The notes under the pieces: generated by a model | The model's input: only the letters and a program-made list of their open reading frames with translations | Database searches by the model: none | What the model was told of the DNA's origin: nothing | Made by a program: the position numbers and the translations under genes | Shown here: piece by piece, positions 33,942 through 41,810 of the stretch | How positions within the stretch are numbered: position 1 is the stretch's first letter | How the letters are laid out: each line of letters opens with the position of its first letter | Assembly: GCF_019511445.1 (NCBI RefSeq) | Contig: NZ_JAEUAN010000004.1 | Coordinates: forward strand, 248,001 to 312,000 | DNA: 64,000 bases | From: Aliirhizobium wenxiniae | GTDB lineage: Bacteria > Pseudomonadota > Alphaproteobacteria > Rhizobiales > Rhizobiaceae | Direction of reading: 5' to 3'

Positions 33942-36455
33942 ATGAGTAACAGTTTCGACGATATTCCGTTCTTTGACGAAGAACCGGAAGCAGCGCCGCG
34001 CAAGCCGCAAGTCCCATCCGATCGCCAGCCGCCCCAGCAGAGCGGGACGTCAGGTGGTTCGGGCATTGCGGCACGCGCCCTTGCCGCGCGGGGTGGCGCA
34101 AGACAAGCCGCCGAATATCTTTCGGGCCTCAATCAGGAACAGCGCGAAGCCGTAGAAACGGTAGACGGCCCGGTTCTGGTGCTGGCAGGGGCAGGAACGG
34201 GCAAGACCCGCGTCCTCACCACCCGTATTGCCCATATCCTGGAAACCGGCCGCGCCTGGCCGAGCCAGATTCTTGCGGTTACCTTCACCAACAAGGCCGC
34301 GCGAGAGATGAAGGAACGTATCGGCGTCCTCGTCGGCGGCGCCGTCGAAGGCATGCCCTGGCTCGGCACCTTCCATTCGATCGGCGTAAAGATCCTTCGA
34401 CGCCACGCGGAACTGGTGGGCCTGCGCTCGGACTTCACGATTCTCGATACCGATGATGTCGTGCGCCTTATCAAGCAGCTGATCCAGGCAGAAGGTCTGG
34501 ACGACAAGCGCTGGCCTGCAAAACAGTTTGCCGGCATGATCGACGGCTGGAAGAACAAGGGATTACTGCCGCACGACATTCCGGAAGGTGATGCGCGCGC
34601 ATTTGCCAACGGCAAGGGCCGCGAACTCTACGCCGCCTATCAGGCGCGTCTGAGAACACTCAATGCCTGCGATTTCGGCGATCTCCTACTGCATCCGATC
34701 GCGATCTTCCGCAAGACGCCGGACCTTCTCAAGGAATATCACGAGAAATTCCGCTACATTCTCGTCGATGAGTATCAGGACACCAACACGGCTCAATATA
34801 TGTGGCTGCGACTGCTCGCCCAGCGCCCGCGGGGCGTGCCGCAGAATGTCTGCTGCGTCGGCGACGACGACCAGTCGATCTATGGCTGGCGCGGTGCGGA
34901 AGTGGATAACATCCTGCGTTTCGAAAAGGATTTTCTAGGCGCCAAGGTCATCAAGCTGGAACGCAACTATCGCTCCACTGAACACATTTTGGGCGCAGCA
35001 GGCCATCTGATCGCTCATAACGAAGGCAGGCTCGGCAAGACGCTGTTCACCGATCGCGTCGATCCGGACGATGAAAAGGTCATCGTTCACGCCGCCTGGG
35101 ATAGCGAAGAGGAAGCCCGCGCCGTCGGCGAAGAGATCGAGCGGCTGCAGCGTGGCGATGGGGACGGCAAGCGACACGCCTTGAACGACATGGCAATCCT
35201 CGTGCGCGCGTCTTTCCAGATGCGCGAGTTCGAAGATCGCTTCGTCACGCTCGGCCTCAATTACCGCGTCATCGGTGGCCCTCGCTTTTACGAACGGCTC
35301 GAAATTCGCGACGCCATGGCCTATTTCCGCCTCGTCTGCCAGCCGGCGGACGATCTCGCCTTCGAGCGCATCATCAACACGCCGAAGCGCGGGCTTGGCG
35401 ACACGACCGTGCGCTACCTGCACGATTCCGCACGCGCCCGCGACATTCCGATGCTGCAGGCCGCAGCCGAGATGGTCGAAACGGACGAGTTGAAGCCCAA
35501 GGCCCGCAAGGCGCTGTTCGATGTCGTGCAGAACTTCAGGAACTGGCAGGAGCGGCTTGAAAAGACGGAACATACCGAACTCGCCGAACAGATCCTCGAA
35601 GAGTCGGGCTATACCGACATGTGGAAGAACGACAAGTCGGCGGAAGCACCTGGCCGTCTCGACAACCTGAAGGAACTCATCCGCTCGATGGAAGCCTTCG
35701 AGAGCATGCGCGGCTTCCTTGAGCATGTTTCTCTTGTCATGGATGCCGAGCAGAACGAGAACCTCGACGCGGTCTCGATCATGACGCTGCATTCCGCCAA
35801 GGGCCTGGAATTCGACACCGTCTTCCTGCCCGGCTGGGAAGAAGGCCTGTTCCCGCATCAGCGCGCGCTCGACGAAGGTGGCCGCTCGGGCCTCGAGGAA
35901 GAACGTCGCCTCGCCTATGTCGGCATCACCCGCGCCAAGCGACGCTGCCATATCTGGTTCGTTTCCAACCGCCGCATTCACGGCCTCTGGCAATCAACCA
36001 TGCCGTCGCGTTTCCTTGAAGAATTGCCGCAGAACCATGTCGATGTCGCCGCATCCGATTCGTCGAACTACGGCGGTTATGGCGGGCGCGGTGGTTACGG
36101 CCAGTCGCGCTTCGACAAGGCGGATCCCTTCGCCAACAACTATTCTACACCGGGTTGGAAACGCGCGCAGGCCAACAAGACCGACGCCACCCGCGACAAC
36201 TGGGGCAACCGCTCCGGCCACGCGGTGGAACGCATCGGTTACGGCGAAAGCGGCCCGCGCGGACGCACGATCGACGGCGAGCTCGTGGCCAAATCCGTGG
36301 CCGACACGCCATCGAAATTCACGGTCGGAGACCGCGTTTTTCACATCAAGTTCGGCAACGGCAATGTCTCTGCAATCGAAGGCAACAAGCTGACGATCGA
36401 GTTTGATAGAGCTGGGCAAAAGCGTGTGCTGGACGGGTTTGTGGAGAAGGCGTGA
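33942..36455 (+). CDS. uvrD: DNA helicase II, UvrD/PcrA
   Basis: An 837-residue 3'-5' SF1A helicase of nucleotide-excision and mismatch repair. Walker A AGAGTGKT spans residues 82-89 after the Q-motif LNQEQREAV. Walker B is ILVDEYQDTN, followed by GDDDQSIYGWRGAE, TLHSAKGLEFDTVFLPGWEE and YVGITRAKRR. The first 55 residues are an acidic, Pro-rich extension. The C-terminus carries a Gly/Tyr-rich linker and a Tudor-like tail with VGDRVFHIKFGNGNVSAI, the RNA polymerase-contacting domain of PcrA/UvrD. The ATG at 33942 has no clear ribosome binding site. Confidence 0.95.
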   Translation: MSNSFDDIPFFDEEPEAAPRKPQVPSDRQPPQQSGTSGGSGIAARALAARGGARQAAEYLSGLNQEQREAVETVDGPVLVLAGAGTGKTRVLTTRIAHILETGRAWPSQILAVTFTNKAAREMKERIGVLVGGAVEGMPWLGTFHSIGVKILRRHAELVGLRSDFTILDTDDVVRLIKQLIQAEGLDDKRWPAKQFAGMIDGWKNKGLLPHDIPEGDARAFANGKGRELYAAYQARLRTLNACDFGDLLLHPIAIFRKTPDLLKEYHEKFRYILVDEYQDTNTAQYMWLRLLAQRPRGVPQNVCCVGDDDQSIYGWRGAEVDNILRFEKDFLGAKVIKLERNYRSTEHILGAAGHLIAHNEGRLGKTLFTDRVDPDDEKVIVHAAWDSEEEARAVGEEIERLQRGDGDGKRHALNDMAILVRASFQMREFEDRFVTLGLNYRVIGGPRFYERLEIRDAMAYFRLVCQPADDLAFERIINTPKRGLGDTTVRYLHDSARARDIPMLQAAAEMVETDELKPKARKALFDVVQNFRNWQERLEKTEHTELAEQILEESGYTDMWKNDKSAEAPGRLDNLKELIRSMEAFESMRGFLEHVSLVMDAEQNENLDAVSIMTLHSAKGLEFDTVFLPGWEEGLFPHQRALDEGGRSGLEEERRLAYVGITRAKRRCHIWFVSNRRIHGLWQSTMPSRFLEELPQNHVDVAASDSSNYGGYGGRGGYGQSRFDKADPFANNYSTPGWKRAQANKTDATRDNWGNRSGHAVERIGYGESGPRGRTIDGELVAKSVADTPSKFTVGDRVFHIKFGNGNVSAIEGNKLTIEFDRAGQKRVLDGFVEKA

Positions 36456-36478
36456 GATGGCGCACAACGGAGAGATAA

Positions 36479-37339
36479 ATGCGCTCAAACAGCTTGAATC
36501 ATTTCAAGAGCATTTTCGCCTTCAACTTCTTTGTCAAACCGGCGGACAATAACTACTACTTAGCGCGGTGGACCAGAATTAATGGGCTTAGCGAGGATTT
36601 TTTCTGGCAGTGCCAACAAGCCTTGGAGAAATATCTAAAGGCATCGCTGATCGTAAATGACGTGCCGGCAAAGAAACAAAAGCATGATCTATCATTGTTA
36701 TATGAGACACACGTCGATACCTTTGGTAGCCTCGCTCTAGAAAATTTTGAAAAACCTGATCGATTGCCGATTGAGCGTTGGAGAAAAGAAAGCGTCCCGG
36801 CCTTTATAAGACGAATAAATTCGTGTGGCGCACCCGATAGTCGATATGGACTTGTTTCTTGGTACTGCTTTTCGGATGACCTATTCAAGCTAGATCAACT
36901 GGTCTTCTCTCTGCGGCGTTTATCCATTGGGCTCGACTGGATCGTTGGCGACGACTGGGTCGCACCCGAGCGTCTTTTGCCGTGGAAAGGACAATCATTT
37001 CGGGCTGCGTTAGAGCAGGAAGCAAACATCCAAATACGTAGTGCTATTGAAGTGCCCGAAACTCCGTCAAACGTAGCTGGAGAGAGGGTATCAGATGCCC
37101 TTTATTCTTGGAATTTCGCATGGGCGAGATCTGATCGCGATTTAGAACGTCTTGCACCGATTTCTTTGTCGGCGCCCTTCGGACCGATGCGAAACTCTTA
37201 TCTCTATCTTCTTTGGGAGTATCTCCAGAGCCCATCTTCGTGGGATGATCCATACGTCTCAGATGGGGTTGAGTGGTTGATCAAAAATGTCTCCGTTGGA
37301 AAAGACACTGCCAACGCTTTGGAAAGCTGTTTAAAATGA
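36479..37339 (+). CDS. HEPN-domain protein, accessory
   Basis: A 286-residue protein whose first half resembles a HEPN domain: NNYYLARWTRINGLSEDFFW leads into QQALEKYLKASLIVNDV and the polar KKQKHDLSLLY, with DDLFKLDQLVFSLRRLSIGL near residue 145. HEPN proteins are often RNases or nucleotidyltransferase partners; the K-x-x-HDL part is present here, but a canonical R-x4-6-H active site was not confirmed. The gene is visibly AT-richer than its neighbours and uses AGA, ATA and TTA codons, rare around it. It lies 24 bases after uvrD, follows GGAGAGATAA and overlaps the next gene by 4 bases. It looks inserted; function is unknown. Confidence 0.7.
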   Translation: MRSNSLNHFKSIFAFNFFVKPADNNYYLARWTRINGLSEDFFWQCQQALEKYLKASLIVNDVPAKKQKHDLSLLYETHVDTFGSLALENFEKPDRLPIERWRKESVPAFIRRINSCGAPDSRYGLVSWYCFSDDLFKLDQLVFSLRRLSIGLDWIVGDDWVAPERLLPWKGQSFRAALEQEANIQIRSAIEVPETPSNVAGERVSDALYSWNFAWARSDRDLERLAPISLSAPFGPMRNSYLYLLWEYLQSPSSWDDPYVSDGVEWLIKNVSVGKDTANALESCLK

Positions 37340-38499
37340 CGATTATTAGTCCCATGTCCCTCACCAATCACGACATCGTTGAAACCACCGCCTGGCGCCG
37401 CCGTCTTCACACCATGCCGGAAGTCTCCGGCGAGGAGATGGAAACGGCGAAGGAAGTCGTCCGCTTCATGCGGGAGACCGGGCCGGATGCGATCATTGAG
37501 GGACTTGGCGGCACCGGCGTGGCGGTGATCTATGATAGCGGCACTCCCGGCAAGACGGTGATGATCCGCGCCGAACTCGACGCTCTGCCGATCGAGGAAC
37601 TGGGTGATCCGGAATACAAGTCGCAAATCCCCGGCAAGAGCCACATGTGCGGTCACGACGGCCATATGGCGACGCTGGCTGCCATCGGCCGTGTCCTTGG
37701 CCGCGATCGGCCGAAAAGCGGCCGCGCCATCCTTCTGTTCCAACCGGCGGAAGAAAATGGCGCAGGTGCCGCCGCGGTCATAGCCGACGGGAAATTCGAT
37801 GCGCTGACCCCGGATTTCAGCCTGTCGCAACACAACATGCCGGGCGTTCCTTTCGGTCATGTCTGGCTGAAGGACGGCCCGGCAAACTGCGCCTCGCGCG
37901 GCATGAAAATCACCCTGACGGGCAAGACGGCACATGCAGCCTATCCCGAAACAGGCACATCGCCTGTCACCGCTGTCGCAACCCTGATGCCGGCGTTGAA
38001 CGCCCTGTCGGTTGGCACGGTCGCAGAGGGCAATCTCGTGCGCGCCACCGTCACCCACGCGGCGATAGGCGAACCAACCGTCGGCGTCGCGCCCGGCCAT
38101 GGAGAGATCTGGGTGACGCTGCGCACATCCACAGACGATCAGATGGCGGCACTCGTCGACAGGGCCGAAACGATGGCCCGTGAAGCTTCAAATGCGAGCG
38201 GACTGGAGCTTCAGATCGAATATCAAGAAGTCTTCGGCCATTGCGTCAACGACGCCGACGCGGCCGATATCCTGCGCGCTGCAATGGATGCCGAAGGTGT
38301 CACTCACGAACCCGGCGAAGGGTTTCGCGCCTCGGAGGATTTCGGTCGTTTCGGCGCGGTTTCAAAATCCGCCATGCTGTTTCTCGGTGCCGGCGAAAAC
38401 CACCCTGCCCCGCATAACCCGAACTATGATTTTCCCGATGATCTGATCCCGATCGGCGCGAAAATCTTCCTCCGCGCCATCCGCAATACACTTGGTTAA
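37336..38499 (+). CDS. M20-family amidohydrolase (hippurate/N-acyl-amino acid hydrolase type)
   Basis: A 387-residue dinuclear-zinc hydrolase. Metal and active-site motifs are SHMCGHDGHMATLAAIG, the catalytic LFQPAEENGAGAAAVI, LSQHNMPGVPFGHV and the C-terminal FLGAGENHPAPHNPNYDFPD. Family members hydrolyse N-acyl or N-benzoyl amino acids; the exact substrate is unknown. The ATG at 37336 overlaps the HEPN gene stop (ATGA) and has GGAAAG 9 bases before it; a second ATG at 37354 begins the MSLTNHD sequence and may be the ancestral start. The end meets a bidirectional terminator. Confidence 0.9.
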   Translation: MTIISPMSLTNHDIVETTAWRRRLHTMPEVSGEEMETAKEVVRFMRETGPDAIIEGLGGTGVAVIYDSGTPGKTVMIRAELDALPIEELGDPEYKSQIPGKSHMCGHDGHMATLAAIGRVLGRDRPKSGRAILLFQPAEENGAGAAAVIADGKFDALTPDFSLSQHNMPGVPFGHVWLKDGPANCASRGMKITLTGKTAHAAYPETGTSPVTAVATLMPALNALSVGTVAEGNLVRATVTHAAIGEPTVGVAPGHGEIWVTLRTSTDDQMAALVDRAETMAREASNASGLELQIEYQEVFGHCVNDADAADILRAAMDAEGVTHEPGEGFRASEDFGRFGAVSKSAMLFLGAGENHPAPHNPNYDFPDDLIPIGAKIFLRAIRNTLG

Positions 38500-38504
38500 A
38501 TGCG

Positions 38505-38530
38505 AAAACGGAGCCCTGAGGCTCCGTTTT
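38505..38530. terminator. Bidirectional terminator between the M20 and DUF2778 genes
   Basis: A perfect 11-bp stem AAAACGGAGCC / GGCTCCGTTTT around CTGA, with T-runs on both strands. It lies in the 33-base gap between the convergent amidohydrolase and DUF2778 stops, so it ends both transcripts. Confidence 0.9.
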
Positions 38531-38532
38531 TC

Positions 38533-39942
38533 TTATGCGTCGTTGTTGTTGAACAGCTTGGCGAGGAAGCCGCCGCCTGAACCCGAGCCGGGGCGCTTGC
38601 CGTCCCACTTGTTGACGATGACCATATGGGTGATCTCGCCACGCTGGAATGCCTTGAGGAATTGAGGGTAGTCGGCAAAGGCCACACAGCCATGGGAATC
38701 CCCGCGAACCCGCAGAAGATAGCTATGCGCAAGCAGGCCGGTGCGGCCCTGCGGCGGCTTGCCATCAGTCGGCGTCAGGCGGATGGCAGCAACGCCGTGG
38801 AAGAGGGACTCACGCATCGACAGTTTGTAGGTGCCCGGAGGTGTCGGACCGCGCATTTTCACATGCGTGAATTTCGGGTTGTCACGCATGCTGCCGATGC
38901 CCGAATGCGCTTCGAGCTTGGTGCCGTTCGGCATATGAACGACGCCATTGGTGATGTCGTAGATCGCAACCTTCGTCCCGATACCCGGCCACTTGGGCGC
39001 AGGCGAAGACGGCCTTGCAGGTTCTTCGCGCATCGGGTTATCGGGCTTGGCGAAAGCGAGCACGGTCGGCTTGTCATCCGCATTCGGCTTGCCCGGCTTC
39101 TGCGGCGCGACCGATGCGATTGCAGCAAGAGCATTCCCGCGACCGGCTGGCTTGGCATCGTCACCACGCATCCCAGCGGCAGGACGGATGACAGGAACCG
39201 GTCCGGCCGTCGGAAGTGCATAAGTGTCGGCGGCAGGAGGAACAGCAAGCGCAACCACGTCCTGCGTGATCTCGACAGACGGCTGGTTGGCGGAGACGTC
39301 ATTGCCGTCCGGCGTTTCCAGCGAAGCCATCTCGACGGGCTTCATGTCCTTGAGCGCCGCGACATTGGTGACGTTTTCCGCATCCTGGATCAGGTCGGGC
39401 ATAGCACCTTCGCCTCGCGGCGCGACCAGAACAGTCCCTTCCAGCGCCTGGCCGAGCGCGGAGCGTATTGCGGCACTGCCGGGACGCTTGGTGGTCAGAG
39501 CGGCGAATTGCTGCTCGGTCTCAACCTTGCGTGCGGCCTTTGCCATGGCATGGTGAATCGCCTGACGAACCGTCGAATTTTCGGGACGCAGTGCAGCCAG
39601 AGCGGCCGTATCGGCACCCGCAAGACGCGCGCCCTTCGGTTCAGCGGCCGCCCTACCCGGCAGTCGGGAGAATTTCGAAACGTCGAGAGTTCGCTCGCTG
39701 CGATCACGGGTGAAATGTTCGCCCGCGACAGCCGGAGAAAGAAGCGCCGTCTGGAAACGCAGATCCTTCGTGGGCTTCACGGCTGTTGCAACGGTAATCG
39801 CAGAAGCGCCGATGAGCGCCGAAGCGGTCAATCCGATGCCGATCGCGATATTCATGAAAATCGATCGACCGTGCTTGCGCTTTGCCGATCGCTTCGAGAC
39901 CTGTTTCCGCTTTGTGGAGGCTTCGACCCTACGCACCATCAC
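38533..39942 (-). CDS. Membrane-anchored DUF2778 (Tlde1-like L,D-transpeptidase fold) protein
   Basis: A 469-residue protein. Residues 1-27 are basic, a membrane segment follows (IFMNIAIGIGLTASALIGAS), then some 300 residues of low-complexity Ala/Pro-rich periplasmic linker. The last 130 residues form the DUF2778 domain: VAIYDITNGVVHMPNGTKLE, GPTPPGTYKLSMRES and the catalytic RGDSHGCVAFADYPQF (His and Cys in HGC). The same domain is found in Tlde1 type VI effectors that cut peptidoglycan tetrapeptides. Here the N-terminal anchor suggests a cell's own peptidoglycan enzyme. The start is GTG 39942 or ATG 39939. Confidence 0.82.
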   Translation of the reverse strand: MMVRRVEASTKRKQVSKRSAKRKHGRSIFMNIAIGIGLTASALIGASAITVATAVKPTKDLRFQTALLSPAVAGEHFTRDRSERTLDVSKFSRLPGRAAAEPKGARLAGADTAALAALRPENSTVRQAIHHAMAKAARKVETEQQFAALTTKRPGSAAIRSALGQALEGTVLVAPRGEGAMPDLIQDAENVTNVAALKDMKPVEMASLETPDGNDVSANQPSVEITQDVVALAVPPAADTYALPTAGPVPVIRPAAGMRGDDAKPAGRGNALAAIASVAPQKPGKPNADDKPTVLAFAKPDNPMREEPARPSSPAPKWPGIGTKVAIYDITNGVVHMPNGTKLEAHSGIGSMRDNPKFTHVKMRGPTPPGTYKLSMRESLFHGVAAIRLTPTDGKPPQGRTGLLAHSYLLRVRGDSHGCVAFADYPQFLKAFQRGEITHMVIVNKWDGKRPGSGSGGGFLAKLFNNNDA

Positions 39943-40315
39943 TCGTTACCCGAACCGTTACTCATCACCGCAAAGGTCGCAAAAAGCGCCTCGCCTACCA
40001 GACTAGAGTTGATTTCAGAAGCGGACTCACTCCGCACAAAACCACCCTGCGAATGGGTGAGAGAATGAACGATTATGGTAACCAATGTCTTTACGCCGCC
40101 CCGATCAGTTTCGATGGCGCTCATAAAAGCGCATGCCGCCGGAAGTTTAACCGAAATGCGGCGAGGCTGTGTTTCTGGCCTCGTCAATTAAGGCAGGTCA
40201 AGCTGGCGACTGTTGCTGTTTAGCGACAAAAGCCCGGTTATACAAGGCAGCGGGAATAATTCGCAGGGGATGCGACGCTAAGCGGCAGATGAAGAAAAAA
40301 CGCCAATGATGAAAA
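39943..40315. other. Intergenic region between DUF2778 and YeeE/YedE genes
   Basis: About 370 bases with no convincing gene. A minus-strand frame of up to 82 codons ends at 39939 in a TGATG overlap with the DUF2778 start, but it has no ribosome binding site or family resemblance. The region should hold the DUF2778 promoter. Confidence 0.45.
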
Positions 40316-40338
40316 ACGGCCACGCAAAGCGTGGCCGT
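40316..40338 (-). terminator. Terminator after the YeeE/YedE transporter gene
   Basis: A perfect 10-bp stem ACGGCCACGC / GCGTGGCCGT with a 3-base loop. On the minus strand it runs into TTTTT. It lies 25 bases after the transporter stop. Confidence 0.9.
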
Positions 40339-40362
40339 CTGATATCGAGTCTGGCGATAATT

Positions 40363-41586
40363 TCAGCCGTCGATCCGGCGGATCGCACGACCTTCACTAA
40401 AGAACCACGGCCTGAATTTCACGCCGACAACATTACCGGCGAAAGCTGCGACGGCCCAGAGATAGCCATGCAGGCTTCCCGAAGCGATCCCCGAGAAATA
40501 AGCGCCGATATTGCAGCCATAGGCAATTCGCGCACCGTAACCCAACAGCAGGCCACCAACGACTGCCGCAAGCACGGAGCGCAGGGGAATATCGAGGTTC
40601 GGGGCAAACTTTCCGGCAAGTGCGGCAGCCAGCATGGCCCCTGCGATGATACCGAAATCCATGACCGAGGTCACATCGGCAAACACGCTGGACGCCAGCG
40701 CCTTGGCATTGCCCGGCTGCTGCCAATAGGGCCAGGAAGCCGGATCGATGCCGATCAACGGCGCACCCTTGGCGCCCCAAAGCGCGAAGGCGGAGGTGAC
40801 ACCCCAAGGGCGGCCGGCGATGGCAAGCGTCGCGAAATTCAGGATAACCAGCGCAATCGCACCGAAAACCAGCGGCCACGGTCCACGCAGATAGCGCGCA
40901 AAGCCCTGACGCGGCGACGGTGGAGTCTGTTCCAGCGCACCGTTGCGCTTTTTCTCGACAAACACGGTGATGGCTGCAATGGCGCCGAAAATGACCAGCG
41001 ACACAGCAATACCACCGGCAGCACCGAACGTCTGGAACAGCGCAGTCGGCGGCAAGGACGGCAGCGCTGCCCACCAGGCGGTATGCAGAGTGGCGATCAA
41101 CGACCCGACGATGAAGAAGAACAGCGTGACCAGCATGCGGGCATTGCCGCCACCGGCGGTAAACAGCGTGCCGGAAGCACATCCGCCGCCGAGCTGCATG
41201 CCGACGCCGAACATGAAGGCTCCGGCAATGACACCGATCCCGGCCGGCGAAATATTGCCGCGAACTTCATTGCCGAACAGCGTACCGCTCGCAAGAAACG
41301 GGAAGAACAGGATGACGGCTAGCGCAAGCAGGATCATCTGCACACGTAGACCCCGTCCCCTGCCCTCAGCGATAAAGACCCGCCAGGCGGAGGTGAAACC
41401 GAAGGCTGCGTGATAAAGCGAGATGCCCAGCGCGCCACCAATGAGAAACAGAGCCCCCTGCGCAGGTCCATAAACCGCGCCGAGCGCGAGCGTGCCTGCG
41501 ACAAGAACGATAAGGGAAACAAGACCGGGCGCTCCGAGCGATGGCGCTACTGGCGATCCGGAACCGAGGGAAGACGAAATCGTCAT
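40363..41586 (-). CDS. YeeE/YedE-family sulfur (thiosulfate) transporter
   Basis: A 407-residue membrane protein with about ten hydrophobic segments and two internally similar halves. Each half carries a conserved cysteine motif of the TsuA/YeeE type: QLGGGCASGTLFTAGGGNAR in the first and RIAYGCNIGAYFSGIASGSL in the second. In the thiosulfate transporter TsuA such cysteines relay the substrate. The natural substrate could be thiosulfate or another sulfur species. The ATG follows AGGAGCTTCATTCC. It is transcribed alone. Confidence 0.92.
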   Translation of the reverse strand: MTISSSLGSGSPVAPSLGAPGLVSLIVLVAGTLALGAVYGPAQGALFLIGGALGISLYHAAFGFTSAWRVFIAEGRGRGLRVQMILLALAVILFFPFLASGTLFGNEVRGNISPAGIGVIAGAFMFGVGMQLGGGCASGTLFTAGGGNARMLVTLFFFIVGSLIATLHTAWWAALPSLPPTALFQTFGAAGGIAVSLVIFGAIAAITVFVEKKRNGALEQTPPSPRQGFARYLRGPWPLVFGAIALVILNFATLAIAGRPWGVTSAFALWGAKGAPLIGIDPASWPYWQQPGNAKALASSVFADVTSVMDFGIIAGAMLAAALAGKFAPNLDIPLRSVLAAVVGGLLLGYGARIAYGCNIGAYFSGIASGSLHGYLWAVAAFAGNVVGVKFRPWFFSEGRAIRRIDG

Positions 41587-41725
41587 GGAATGAAGCTCCT
41601 AAATTTGCGCCTTAGGTAGCGGTATCGCCAAAGTATGACGAGGTAGGTGTTTTTACCACAGCAACGAACGGGAGAATGATTTTCTCCGGATTTGCGAAAT
41701 GGAGGCAAAAACGACACCAAAAACA

Positions 41726-41757
41726 TTCCACCCCGCGAGGGGGATCGCGGGGTGGAA
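41726..41757 (-). terminator. Terminator after the YadA-like adhesin gene
   Basis: A perfect 13-bp stem TTCCACCCCGCGA / TCGCGGGGTGGAA with a 6-base loop. On the minus strand it is followed by TGTTTTTGG. It ends the adhesin transcript. Confidence 0.88.
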
Positions 41758-41810
41758 CGAGCCGAATGGCGGGGGGAGTACCAGTTCGGCAGGGGATCTC
41801 GGCGCTCTAG

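Noticed and set aside
34935-35993. Minus-strand open frame of 352 codons within uvrD
   Set aside because: It is antisense to intact helicase motifs and has no start signal or similarity.
36479-37339. HEPN gene as half of a classic MNT-HEPN toxin-antitoxin pair
   Set aside because: No nucleotidyltransferase gene (GSxAx-D type) lies beside it; the neighbours are uvrD and an amidohydrolase.
38533-39942. DUF2778 protein as a type VI secretion effector
   Set aside because: It has a membrane anchor and no T6SS, VgrG, PAAR or immunity gene in the window.
39939-40187. Minus-strand frame of 82 codons ending in TGATG at the DUF2778 start
   Set aside because: The stop-start overlap is suggestive, but there is no ribosome binding site, the composition is random-looking and no family is recognised.
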